The notes under the pieces: generated by a model | The model's database searches: none | Told to the model about the DNA's origin: nothing | Seen by the model: the letters and a program-made list of their open reading frames with translations, nothing else | Program-made: the position numbers and the translations under genes | Shown: positions 55,318-63,707 of the stretch, piece by piece | Position numbering within the stretch: position 1 is the first letter of the stretch | Layout: each line of letters begins with the position of its first letter | Assembly: GCF_014284235.1 (NCBI RefSeq) | Contig: NZ_JACOGD010000007.1 | Location: 186,001-250,000, forward strand | Length of the DNA: 64,000 bases | Direction of reading: 5' to 3' | Source of the DNA: Cognatundibacterium curvum | GTDB taxonomy: Bacteria; Pseudomonadota; Gammaproteobacteria; Burkholderiales; Burkholderiaceae_D

Positions 55318-56662
55318 TTCCGCACTTCAAATCGCCGTGATAGGCGCGGGCTGGGCTGGTTGCAGCGCCGCAGTCAAACTGGCGCAGGCCGGGCACACAG
55401 TACAGCTACTGGAAGCCAGTGCCCATGCCGGTGGACGCGCGCGACGGGTTGACCTTCAGGGCTATGCACTGGATAACGGCCAGCACATCCTCTTAGGCGC
55501 TTATCACGACAGCGTGGCCTTGATGCGTGAGCTGGGACTGAAACCTGAGCAGTTATTCAAGCGACTGCCGCTGCAAATGATTTATCCGCCGGCGACCGAT
55601 GGCATGCATTTTCTGGCGTCTGGCTGGCCTGCTCCCTTGCATTTGCTGATGGCCTTGTGGCATGCGCGTGGCCTCAGCCGTGACGATAAACTGGCACTGG
55701 CGCGTTTCTCGACAACAGCACGCTGGATGGGCTGGCAGCTACACCAGGATTGCAGCGTAGAGGAATTGCTGATTCGCTTTGAGCAAACGCCACGCTTAAC
55801 GGAATTGATGTGGAATCCCTTGTGTGTTGCAGCGCTAAACACACCAGCACCTCAGGCGTCGGCACAAGTGTTTTTAAATGTACTCAGAGATAGCCTGGGT
55901 GCCAGCCGCAGCGCTTCCGACATGCTGTTGCCTGTGAGTGACCTGAGCAGCTTACTGCCGCAGGCTGCGATGAACTATTTGAAAAGCAAAGGGGCAAAAG
56001 TCCAGCTGTCTTGCCCAGTGAGGCAAATTCAGGCTAACGCCGACGCCAGGTGGTCGCTGCATACCAGCGACGGCAGCACTTATATGGCAGACCGGGTGGT
56101 GATTGCAACCGACAGCAAGAACGCAGCGCGCCTGCTGAATCCGCTTGCTGGCTCAGACTCCAAGGCCATACCCGATTACGACTATGCAGCCATCACTACC
56201 GTCTATCTGCAATATGGATCGGAAATGCGTCTGGCGCGACCCATGTTCGCCTTGCGCGAGCTGCCAGAACGCGCGCACTGGGGTCAGTTTGTATTTGATC
56301 GCGGCCAGTTACATGCTGAGCAGGCAGGCTTGCTGGCGATCGTGATCAGCGCTCCGACCAAGACACTCGAATTAACGCATGAAGAACTCGCAATCCAGGT
56401 CGCTCACCAACTTGCGGAATCACTGCAAGATTCTGCTTTGCTGCATCCAGTCTGGTCCAAAATCATCACCGAAAAACGCGCAACCTATCTGTGTCGCCCG
56501 AATTTAAGCAGACCGGACAACCGCAGCACTGTGCCCGGCATTTATCTGGCAGGCGATTACACCGCCGGTGACTATCCGGCTACTTTAGAAGGCGCTGTAC
56601 GCAGCGGCATCGCGGCAGCACGCATGCTCAGCGCCGACGCCAAAACACGCAACGCGAATTAG
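55310..56662 (+). CDS. hpnE: Hydroxysqualene dehydroxylase HpnE
   Basis: HpnE is an FAD-dependent amine-oxidase/desaturase-type enzyme that reduces hydroxysqualene to squalene. The 450-residue protein has the N-terminal dinucleotide-binding motif IAVIGAGWAGCSAAVKLAQAGH followed by LLEASAHAGGRARRV. NGQHILLGAY is also present, and near the C-terminus LAGDYTAGDYPATLEGAVRSG. No squalene-hopene cyclase gene lies in the window. radA converges 5 bp after the stop. Confidence 0.94.
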   Translation: MADSALQIAVIGAGWAGCSAAVKLAQAGHTVQLLEASAHAGGRARRVDLQGYALDNGQHILLGAYHDSVALMRELGLKPEQLFKRLPLQMIYPPATDGMHFLASGWPAPLHLLMALWHARGLSRDDKLALARFSTTARWMGWQLHQDCSVEELLIRFEQTPRLTELMWNPLCVAALNTPAPQASAQVFLNVLRDSLGASRSASDMLLPVSDLSSLLPQAAMNYLKSKGAKVQLSCPVRQIQANADARWSLHTSDGSTYMADRVVIATDSKNAARLLNPLAGSDSKAIPDYDYAAITTVYLQYGSEMRLARPMFALRELPERAHWGQFVFDRGQLHAEQAGLLAIVISAPTKTLELTHEELAIQVAHQLAESLQDSALLHPVWSKIITEKRATYLCRPNLSRPDNRSTVPGIYLAGDYTAGDYPATLEGAVRSGIAAARMLSADAKTRNAN

Positions 56663-56667
56663 TCAGT

Positions 56668-58050
56668 TCACAGATCATCCAGATCACGGATTTTGCTCAT
56701 TGCTTCGTCAATACGATCAACGCTGATAATCCTTAAGCCATCAATGCCTTGCTTAGGCGCGTTTGCTTTTGGAATCATCGCCACGGTAAAGCCCAGTTTC
56801 GCGGCTTCGCGCAAACGCTCCTGACCGCGCGGCGCAGGACGGATTTCACCGGCCAGCCCAACCTCGCCGAACACCACCAGATGGCGCGGCAAGGGCTTAT
56901 TACGCATCGACGAGTTAATCGCCAGCAGCACGGCCAGATCGGCCGCCGGCTCAGCAATTTTGACACCACCGACTGCATTGATAAACACATCCTGATCAAA
57001 GGCCGCCACCCCGGCATGCCGGTGCAATACTGCCAGCAACATCGCCAGACGATTCTGCTCCAGTCCAACCGACAGGCGACGTGCATTGGGTGCATGCGAA
57101 CTGTCAACCAGCGCCTGAATCTCCACCAGCAGCGGGCGGGTTCCTTCCTGCGTCACCATCACACAGGAACCGGCGACCTGCGTATCATGCTGGGACAGGA
57201 ACAAAGCTGAAGGATTAGACACACCGCGCAAACCGCGCTCGCTCATGGCAAACACGCCCAGCTCATTGACGGCACCAAAACGGTTTTTGATTGCACGCAC
57301 CAGACGGAAACTGGAGTGCGTATCGCCTTCAAAATATAAGACCGTGTCGACGATATGCTCCAGCACACGTGGCCCGGCCAAGGCGCCCTCTTTGGTCACA
57401 TGCCCAACTAAGATCATGGTGACATTCATGGTTTTTGCGACCCGCGTGAGTTGTGCCGCACATTCACGCACCTGGGCTACTGAACCCGGCGCAGAACTGA
57501 GCGCATCGGAATACAGCGTCTGTATCGAGTCGATCACCACCACCTGGGGCTGATGATCTGACAAGGTATTCAGGATTTTTTCGAGCTGAATTTCTGCCTG
57601 CAAGGCCAGCCCGGTCGTTTCTATGCCCAGCCTGTGCGCCCGCAAGGCAATCTGAGCGCCGGATTCTTCACCACTCACGTACAAGACTTTTTTAGAACGC
57701 GCCAGGTTGGCCAGGGCTTGCAATAAGAGTGTGGATTTACCTATGCCCGGATCACCACCAATCAATACCACACCACCGGGTACCAAACCGCCGCCCAGCA
57801 CGCGGTCAAACTCTTCAATACTGGTGCTGAAACGCGGCACATCGGCGGCCTCAATGTCCGACAAATTGAGGACGGGTGCAGTCTGCGCCAGGCTTTGTGG
57901 TTTTGCAGAGTAACGGTTGCCTGCGCCTGCACTTTCAACCAGGGTTTCCACCAGCGTATTCCACTGACCGCAGGACGGACACTGCCCAGCCCATTTATTG
58001 ACGATACCGCCGCATTCTGTGCAGGTGTAATTGGTCTTCGCTTTTGCCAT
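56668..58050 (-). CDS. radA: DNA repair protein RadA
   Basis: RadA is a RecA-like helicase that promotes branch migration in recombination. From ATG 58050 it is 460 residues, beginning with the zinc finger CTECGGIVNKWAGQCPSCGQW. Walker A is GGDPGIGKSTLLLQ. The family motif is RAIKNRFGAVNELGVF. A Lon-like C-terminal domain follows (KIAEPAADLAVLLAI, VVFGEVGLAGEIRP). The frame continues upstream ten codons to a TTG, without family sequence. Confidence 0.96.
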   Translation of the reverse strand: MAKAKTNYTCTECGGIVNKWAGQCPSCGQWNTLVETLVESAGAGNRYSAKPQSLAQTAPVLNLSDIEAADVPRFSTSIEEFDRVLGGGLVPGGVVLIGGDPGIGKSTLLLQALANLARSKKVLYVSGEESGAQIALRAHRLGIETTGLALQAEIQLEKILNTLSDHQPQVVVIDSIQTLYSDALSSAPGSVAQVRECAAQLTRVAKTMNVTMILVGHVTKEGALAGPRVLEHIVDTVLYFEGDTHSSFRLVRAIKNRFGAVNELGVFAMSERGLRGVSNPSALFLSQHDTQVAGSCVMVTQEGTRPLLVEIQALVDSSHAPNARRLSVGLEQNRLAMLLAVLHRHAGVAAFDQDVFINAVGGVKIAEPAADLAVLLAINSSMRNKPLPRHLVVFGEVGLAGEIRPAPRGQERLREAAKLGFTVAMIPKANAPKQGIDGLRIISVDRIDEAMSKIRDLDDL

Positions 58051-58198
58051 ATCTTTTGCCGTAACTTTCAGGATTCCCAAATAAACACTGATATTTTAAC
58101 CAGTATTGAATAATTAGCCTGCGCTATTTCAGCCGATCCTGCAGATTTTCATGGTATAAAGCAGACCGATAACACTTTGTAACAGGCACATAATAAGC

Positions 58199-59461
58199 AT
58201 GAAACGCGGTTTCTATACGATTATGGCGGCGCAGTTTTTTTCTTCGCTCGCCGACAATGCGCTGCTGATCGCCGCTATGGCGTTACTAATTTCCATGCAA
58301 GCCCCGGGCTGGATGACCCCCTTGCTCAAATTGTTTTTCGCTTTGTCCTACGTGCTGCTGGCCGCTTATGTCGGCGCTTTCGCGGATGCCCTGCCTAAAG
58401 GTAAGGTGATGTTCATCACCAATCTGATTAAGGTTGGTGGCTGTGCACTGATGTTTTTCCATGTTCATCCGCTGATTGCTTATGCACTGGTCGGATTTGG
58501 CGCTGCGGCGTATTCACCGGCGAAATACGGCATCCTGACTGAATTACTGCCTGCTGAAAAACTGGTGGCAGCCAATGGCTGGATCGAGGGCTTAACTGTC
58601 AGCTCCATCATCTTAGGTACCGTACTGGGTGGCTCACTGATCGACCCAAGGGTGTCCGCAGCACTATTGAATTTTGACTTTCCACTCATCGACTTCTCCA
58701 TCAACACCCCCACTGAAGCCGCACTCTGTGTGATCACCGCGCTGTATGTACTTGCCGCGCTGTTCAATTTGCGCATACCTGACACAGGTGCACGCTACGA
58801 GCATCAGAAACCGAATCCGATCAAGTTGATCGCAGACTTTGGGCATTGCTTCAGCACCTTGTGGCGCGATAAGTTAGGTCAGATATCGCTGGCCGTTACG
58901 ACGCTGTTCTGGGGCGCTGGTGCAACGCTACAATTTATCGTGCTGAAGTGGGCAGGAGAATCGCTGGGCTTACCATTGAACAAAGCGGCCATACTGCAGG
59001 GTGTGGTTGCGATTGGCATTGCAATCGGCGCAGTAGCAGCAGCGCGTTTCGTTCCGCTGAAAAAATCCCTGAGTGTGATGCCGCTGGGCGTAGCGATGGG
59101 TCTGGTCGTCACCACCATGATCTTCGTTCACAACGTCGTCATTGCCTACCCACTATTGATCTTAGTTGGTGCGCTGGCAGGTTTTTTTGTAGTACCGATG
59201 AATGCCTTGTTACAGCATCGCGGTCATGTGCTGATGAGTGCAGGTCATTCGATCGCAGTCCAGAATTTCAATGAAAACCTGTCTGTACTGATCATGCTGG
59301 GCTTATATGCTTTGATGGTCTCACTGGATCTGCACGTAAAAACAGTCATCGTACTATTCGGCTTATTTGTGGCTGGCACCATGTTGCTGGTCATGAAAAG
59401 ACATGCAGCAAATCAAAAAGAATTTGACTCACTGGCGCTGATAGGCGAACACAAGCACTAG
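58199..59461 (+). CDS. lplT: Lysophospholipid transporter LplT
   Basis: LplT is a major-facilitator protein that flips lysophospholipids across the inner membrane for re-acylation. The 420-residue protein has about twelve membrane helices. The start MKRGFYTIMAAQFFSSLADN and the segment FGAAAYSPAKYGILTELLP are family hallmarks. The partner acyltransferase gene aas, often adjacent, is not in the window. A 9-bp inverted repeat lies between it and the convergent DUF1853 gene. Confidence 0.93.
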   Translation: MKRGFYTIMAAQFFSSLADNALLIAAMALLISMQAPGWMTPLLKLFFALSYVLLAAYVGAFADALPKGKVMFITNLIKVGGCALMFFHVHPLIAYALVGFGAAAYSPAKYGILTELLPAEKLVAANGWIEGLTVSSIILGTVLGGSLIDPRVSAALLNFDFPLIDFSINTPTEAALCVITALYVLAALFNLRIPDTGARYEHQKPNPIKLIADFGHCFSTLWRDKLGQISLAVTTLFWGAGATLQFIVLKWAGESLGLPLNKAAILQGVVAIGIAIGAVAAARFVPLKKSLSVMPLGVAMGLVVTTMIFVHNVVIAYPLLILVGALAGFFVVPMNALLQHRGHVLMSAGHSIAVQNFNENLSVLIMLGLYALMVSLDLHVKTVIVLFGLFVAGTMLLVMKRHAANQKEFDSLALIGEHKH

Positions 59462-59477
59462 GACCTTCTTCACATTA

Positions 59478-59507
59478 ACTCAGGCAGACATGCAAGCTTG
59501 CCTGAGT
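59478..59507. terminator. Inverted repeat between convergent lplT and DUF1853 genes
   Basis: ACTCAGGCA (59478-59486) and TGCCTGAGT (59499-59507) form a perfect 9-bp stem with a 12-base loop. There is no T-run, so it may be a weak or Rho-aided terminator for either gene. Confidence 0.4.
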
Positions 59508-59518
59508 CGACGAGTGCT

Positions 59519-60514
59519 TCAGACTGAGCTACGACCATCCCGCTCAGAACGAAGAGCTCGCGCAGCTGTGGCACGCTCTGCCCAGTCATCCGGGATCACA
59601 AAACCACGCTCGTATTCCCATGCATAGCCAGCCGCATCGCGCCTGAGTTTAGCCAGCATTAAAGGCGCATCGGAAACTGCAAATTGCGCGCTGAGCATGC
59701 CTATCAAATCCACAGCACGGACAGATTGCGCCGCATCGACTCTGGCAGGCGCCAGCCATTCCAGGCGGTCAAGCAGACAGCCTTCCCAGTCAGATTGCTG
59801 GCGCAATTCCTGTAAGGTCCAGATTTGCCCTTTGCAATGATCTGCTGCCACACCCCTGACTTGCGGTAAATGCTGATTATCGGCCTCGCGATAAAACAAC
59901 CAGCCCTTAATCAAAGCACTGACCTGATCAGGTGCGTGCTCCAGTCTCTCCAAGGCTTGAGGCTGCTGCCCGAGTCGCATCTGACTGTGAATAATCTTAT
60001 GCATTTTGGCACCCAGACTATCTGCCAGATTGGGCCCCAGATAATCATAAACATCCGGCTTCTGCCCGCTGCTATCTGCTGTAGCAGGATGAAATAAATA
60101 GAATTTGGTGGCCAGCTCACAGTGCGTCCAGCCCGCTTGCCCAGGAATCAGAAAATCAAACTCCCCTACTGTTCTGCCTTGCGCATCATGGATCTGCAGG
60201 CCACGCTGAGTGCCCGGATACATCATTTGAAAATAGGCGTGCAGCAAATTTTCCGCATACAAACCCAATCGTCGTGTCGCCTTATGCCCGGCGAGCAGCC
60301 TTTTGAAAGCCTGAGGCGCACTCAGAATGTGCCGTATGTCAGCCCGCACATCCCGTTCTGACAAAAAAGCTGCACGCACATCTGCATCATGCCAGCACGC
60401 ATCCGCGTTCAGTAAATGCGGTGAAGTCAGCAACCAGATCAAAGCACGCAGATCCGGATCGCTCACATCTCCCCATTCCGCGTGAAATGTCTGCTGATAA
60501 GTGAAATCAGTCAT
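59519..60514 (-). CDS. DUF1853 family protein
   Basis: A 331-residue soluble protein of a family with no settled function. Family features are DLRALIWLLTSPHLL near residue 20, RRLGLYAENLLHAYF near 81, and GEFDFLIPGQAGWTHCELATKFYL at 117-140. The acidic residues E118, D120 and E133 with K137 resemble the active site layout of PD-(D/E)XK nucleases, though the last part is E-x3-K and not E-x-K. Its ATG follows the udg stop codon with no gap, so it is the last gene of tsaB-rimI-udg-DUF1853 and is translationally linked to a DNA-repair enzyme. A nuclease role is inference. Confidence 0.8.
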   Translation of the reverse strand: MTDFTYQQTFHAEWGDVSDPDLRALIWLLTSPHLLNADACWHDADVRAAFLSERDVRADIRHILSAPQAFKRLLAGHKATRRLGLYAENLLHAYFQMMYPGTQRGLQIHDAQGRTVGEFDFLIPGQAGWTHCELATKFYLFHPATADSSGQKPDVYDYLGPNLADSLGAKMHKIIHSQMRLGQQPQALERLEHAPDQVSALIKGWLFYREADNQHLPQVRGVAADHCKGQIWTLQELRQQSDWEGCLLDRLEWLAPARVDAAQSVRAVDLIGMLSAQFAVSDAPLMLAKLRRDAAGYAWEYERGFVIPDDWAERATAARALRSERDGRSSV

Positions 60515-61372
60515 TCAATTCTGCTGCATGACTTGCATCGCCATGCACAGGTCTTGCCAGGCCTTACTTTTATCCAGCGGTTTTCTGAGTAAGTAGGCGG
60601 GATGATAGGTTGCGATCAACGGTATCCCTGCAAACACATGCTGTTTACCACGCAACTGCGCGACCGGCGTATTCATATCCAAGCCCAACAAAGCGACTGC
60701 GGCAGTTTTGCCTAGCGCTACGATGACCTGAGGCTGTATCAGTGCAATCTGGCGCTGCAAATAGGGCAGACAGGCTGCAATCTCTTCTGCACTGGGCGGT
60801 CTGTCCTTGCCAGCATCATCAGTCGGTCTGCATTTGACAACGTTTGCGATGTAGGCACGTTGTCCGCGCTGTACACCTAACGCTTTCAGCATATTGTCCA
60901 GCAATTGGCCAGCTGCGCCGACAAAGGGCTGACCCTGAATATTTTCGTTGTAACCCGGACCTTCGCCGACAAACAACCAGGGTGCACCTTGGTCACCAAC
61001 GCCAAACACCGTTTGCTGGCGGCCTTCACACAAGCCACATGCGCGACAGCCAGCAACAGTCTGCTGCAGCTCATTCCAGCCCATCTGCATTAGCGACGCA
61101 GCCTGTGCAGGTGCAGCTACAACCTCAGGAAGCGTTGCAGATTGCGGCAGGCCCGCTACAAATTCTGCATTCGCTTCAATGTTGGCGTTGACAGGTGCAG
61201 AAGTTGCTATCAATGCCGGACCCGCATCCAGCATCGGCTCCTGAGTTTGAGCCTGATCTGCCAGCGTATGCGTTTCCTGCACTGCGGCGTTGACATCGAC
61301 CGGAAACCAAACTGGACCCAAGCCCATTTCATTCAACATTTTTACCTGCAACAGCGAGCTGGCCGCACTCAT
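60515..61372 (-). CDS. Uracil-DNA glycosylase, family 4 type, with N-terminal extension
   Basis: This enzyme removes uracil from DNA. The core from about residue 105 on has the 4Fe-4S cysteines (CRACGLCEGR, and further in KCRPT and AACLPYLQRQ). GEGPGYNENIQGQPFVGAAGQLL is the active-site block (about residue 137), followed by YIANVVKCRP and YHPAYLLRKPLDKSKAWQDL. About 100 Ala/Glu-rich residues precede the core and look disordered; in betaproteobacteria such extensions are common. It overlaps rimI by 4 bp (ATGA) and abuts DUF1853 (TGA directly followed by ATG). Confidence 0.93.
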   Translation of the reverse strand: MSAASSLLQVKMLNEMGLGPVWFPVDVNAAVQETHTLADQAQTQEPMLDAGPALIATSAPVNANIEANAEFVAGLPQSATLPEVVAAPAQAASLMQMGWNELQQTVAGCRACGLCEGRQQTVFGVGDQGAPWLFVGEGPGYNENIQGQPFVGAAGQLLDNMLKALGVQRGQRAYIANVVKCRPTDDAGKDRPPSAEEIAACLPYLQRQIALIQPQVIVALGKTAAVALLGLDMNTPVAQLRGKQHVFAGIPLIATYHPAYLLRKPLDKSKAWQDLCMAMQVMQQN

Positions 61373-61836
61373 CCCTGACTCCTTCGCATAACGATCGCAT
61401 CTTCGCGGGTATTGGACTGCGCCGGATAATAAGCTTTTCTGCGCCCTATCTCGACAAAACCAGCCTGCTGATAAACCTGAATGGCACGCAGATTACTGAC
61501 CCGGACTTCCAGCAAAATGGACTCCATTCCAGACTGCGCTGCATGATTGAACACATGATCAAGCAACTGACGCGCCAGACCCTGGCCTTGGAAAGAACTT
61601 GCGACCGTAATATTCAACAGATGTAACTCATCGACCACAGCCATCACCACACAATACGCAATGACACCGGCATCAGGATCACGCAGGCAAAATGCGTCAT
61701 ACCCACTGGTGAAAGAATCGGTAAAATTTCCACGGGTCCAGGGATGGCTGTATGACTGCTCCTCTATCGGCAGCAGGCTATCTACATCGGCCAGAGTCAG
61801 TCTGGAAACGGCAAATTGTTGCGCCATCTCAGACAT
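61369..61836 (-). CDS. rimI: Ribosomal-protein-alanine N-acetyltransferase RimI
   Basis: RimI is a GNAT-fold enzyme that acetylates the N-terminal alanine of ribosomal protein S18. I start it at ATG 61836 (155 residues); ATG 61827 is close and has better spacing from AAAGG. The core has DSLLPIEEQSYSHPWTRGNF (typical of RimI), the acetyl-CoA loop SSFQGQGLARQLLDHV, and VSNLRAIQVYQQAGFVEIGRRKAYY. It overlaps tsaB by 8 bp, the usual neighbour, and udg by 4 bp. Confidence 0.93.
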   Translation of the reverse strand: MSEMAQQFAVSRLTLADVDSLLPIEEQSYSHPWTRGNFTDSFTSGYDAFCLRDPDAGVIAYCVVMAVVDELHLLNITVASSFQGQGLARQLLDHVFNHAAQSGMESILLEVRVSNLRAIQVYQQAGFVEIGRRKAYYPAQSNTREDAIVMRRSQG

Positions 61837-62521
61837 GGCCTTTGAGTGCACGCTCAGCCGTTGTGAGCGCAATTTTATTGCGCAGATACAAAGGTTGTGC
61901 CTGCGAGGCAGGCTGAGCCAGACCCTGCATAAAATCCTGCAATGCCAGTTCTGCGACTTCACGCGCATGCGGCATCACGGACAACACCGGGTAAGGGAAA
62001 TCACCGGGTATTGAAACACCGTTACCAGTTACCACCGTTACCGCCCCCAAAGACGCGCAACGCTGCAACAATTCGCCCTCTTCCAGGCGTAACAGTTCAG
62101 GCTGAGCGGTCTCACTCAGCACGCCATTTACATTGTGATATTGCGCCCAGTAATGCTCGCCCATACGCGCATCCAGCAAACAAACCAGCTCACTGTCCGG
62201 CGCATGACTGGCGGCTGCTTGCGCCATGGCGCGTAGACTAACCACCGGCAACACAGGCAAATCGGCCGCGTAAGCCATACCTTGAATAATGCCGCAAGCG
62301 GTACGGATTCCGGTGAAAGCACCTGGCCCACAGCCGAAAGCCAGTGCATCGCATTCTGCGAGTTGCACACCGGCTTCCGCCAGCAAACTCTGTAAAGCAG
62401 GTATGATGCCTTTCGAATGCGTTTCCACGCCCGATAATTCACGGATAAAGCGGCCACGCGCGCTGATAATTGCGGCTGACGCAAACTCTGTTGAGGTTTC
62501 TATTGCTAAAATCGTAGTCAT
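61829..62521 (-). CDS. tsaB: tRNA threonylcarbamoyladenosine biosynthesis protein TsaB
   Basis: TsaB is the partner and scaffold of TsaD in making t6A37 on ANN-decoding tRNAs. The 230-residue protein starts MTTILAIETSTEFASAAI, an ASKHA fold beginning. AFGCGPGAFTGIRTACGIIQGMA (about residue 62) is the family signature. DARMGEHYWAQY is also typical. It is the first gene of the tsaB-rimI-udg-DUF1853 operon. Confidence 0.95.
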   Translation of the reverse strand: MTTILAIETSTEFASAAIISARGRFIRELSGVETHSKGIIPALQSLLAEAGVQLAECDALAFGCGPGAFTGIRTACGIIQGMAYAADLPVLPVVSLRAMAQAAASHAPDSELVCLLDARMGEHYWAQYHNVNGVLSETAQPELLRLEEGELLQRCASLGAVTVVTGNGVSIPGDFPYPVLSVMPHAREVAELALQDFMQGLAQPASQAQPLYLRNKIALTTAERALKGHV

Positions 62522-62604
62522 ACGCTTATTTTACTGTGTCCGGGCAGTGCAGGTGGAAATTTCCAGCCTGCGCTGCCCTCGATTGATCTCCCGAAGCCAT
62601 ACTC

Positions 62605-63009
62605 ATGCAAGAACTCAAGGATTTACAAACCCAACTTCAACAATCGCGCTGGCTGGTTGCGTGCCTATGCGCCGCCTGGTGCGATACCTGCAATGCCTAT
62701 CGCGAGCAGTTTGATGAACTGGCAAAAAAACACCCCGATAAATGCTTTGCATGGATAGATATTGAAGACGAAGCGCACTTGGTGGATGAGGTCGAGATTG
62801 AAAACTTCCCCACCCTGCTGATACAGCTAGACCACAATGTGGAATTTCTCGGCACTATGCTGCCAGATACCACGCAACTGCACCGTCTGCTGAATTCGTT
62901 AGCCAGCGAACTGCAAGCCGGTCAGGTCAAATCATTCAAGCGCAGCTCACTGAATCAAAACGCGCCAGACAACTGGGACCTCAGGCAATTAATACTGGAT
63001 CAGCAGTAA
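62605..63009 (+). CDS. Thioredoxin-like protein
   Basis: A 134-residue cytoplasmic protein with a thioredoxin fold. The active site is Cys26-Asp-Thr-Cys29 in CAAWCDTCNAYREQ, differing from WCGPC. The cis-proline is Pro69 in IENFPTLLIQ. After the domain a polar tail of about 30 residues follows. Similar proteins occur in Burkholderiales; the partner is unknown. It is divergent from tsaB, with 83 bp between their starts. Confidence 0.85.
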   Translation: MQELKDLQTQLQQSRWLVACLCAAWCDTCNAYREQFDELAKKHPDKCFAWIDIEDEAHLVDEVEIENFPTLLIQLDHNVEFLGTMLPDTTQLHRLLNSLASELQAGQVKSFKRSSLNQNAPDNWDLRQLILDQQ

Positions 63010-63072
63010 GCAGATATCCCGCCCATCCCTTTTCTTATAGGAGAGATGCTCACTCAACTCGCTCCGAAAACG

Positions 63073-63104
63073 AAAAAAGGGACTAGATTTTCATCTAGTC
63101 CCTT
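63073..63104 (-). terminator. Terminator of tRNA-Arg copy 3
   Basis: AAGGGACTAGA (63077-63087) pairs with TCTAGTCCCTT (63094-63104); six T follow on the minus strand. Confidence 0.9.
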
Positions 63105-63109
63105 GAATC

Positions 63110-63186
63110 TGGTGCGGCTGGCAGGAATCGAACCCACGACCCCTTGGTTCGTAGCCAAGTACTCTATCCAGCTGAGCTACAGCCGC
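63110..63186 (-). tRNA. tRNA-Arg (anticodon ACG), copy 3
   Basis: The 77-base gene starts GCGGCTGTAGCTCAGCTGGA on the minus strand. It has anticodon arm TTGGCTACGAACCAA (ACG), T-arm GGGTTCGATTCCT and encoded CCA. TATACT at 63197-63202 is its likely -10. Confidence 0.96.
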
Positions 63187-63304
63187 GAAGACAGAGAGTA
63201 TAGCACGATGCCATCTAAAATTACTAGCCCCTGATTCTAAATCTTACGCAAAATCCGGCACATCACTCAGGCAGTGAGTCCTCATCGTTTTGAGCGGCAC
63301 AATG

Positions 63305-63336
63305 AAAAAAGGGACTAGATTTTCATCTAGTCCCTT
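63305..63336 (-). terminator. Terminator of tRNA-Arg copy 2
   Basis: Same 11-bp stem and T-run as after the other two tRNA-Arg genes. Confidence 0.9.
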
Positions 63337-63341
63337 GAATC

Positions 63342-63418
63342 TGGTGCGGCTGGCAGGAATCGAACCCACGACCCCTTGGTTCGTAGCCAAGTACTCTATC
63401 CAGCTGAGCTACAGCCGC
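63342..63418 (-). tRNA. tRNA-Arg (anticodon ACG), copy 2
   Basis: Identical to the other two copies. TATACT at 63429-63434 is the likely -10 of its own promoter. Confidence 0.96.
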
Positions 63419-63536
63419 GAAGACAAAGAGTATAGCACGATGCCATCTAAAATTACTAGCCCCTGATTCCAAATCTTACGCAAAATCTGGCGCATAACTC
63501 AGGCAGAGACCCGTCATCGTTTTGAGAAACACAACG

Positions 63537-63568
63537 AAAAAAGGGACTAGATTTTCATCTAGTCCCTT
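63537..63568 (-). terminator. Terminator of tRNA-Arg copy 1
   Basis: Same 11-bp stem and T-run as the others, 6 bp after the tRNA gene. Confidence 0.9.
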
Positions 63569-63573
63569 GAATC

Positions 63574-63650
63574 TGGTGCGGCTGGCAGGAATCGAACCCA
63601 CGACCCCTTGGTTCGTAGCCAAGTACTCTATCCAGCTGAGCTACAGCCGC
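63574..63650 (-). tRNA. tRNA-Arg (anticodon ACG), copy 1
   Basis: Identical to the other two copies. TATAAT at 63661-63666 gives it a consensus -10 in a different leader sequence, so it may be the ancestral copy. Confidence 0.96.
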
Positions 63651-63707
63651 GCAAGCTGAGATTATAGCAAAGACCCCTGAGGAAAGTAAGTCTTTGCACC
63701 AACTAAT

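Larger units (their letters stand above)
63073..63650 (-). repeat. Three tandem 232-bp tRNA-Arg transcription units
   Basis: tRNA and terminator recur at exact 232-bp steps (tRNA starts at 63186, 63418 and 63650 on the minus strand). The first two upstream spacers, 63187-63304 and 63419-63536, are nearly identical with scattered differences. The farthest upstream unit has a different leader with TATAAT at 63661-63666. Confidence 0.93.
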
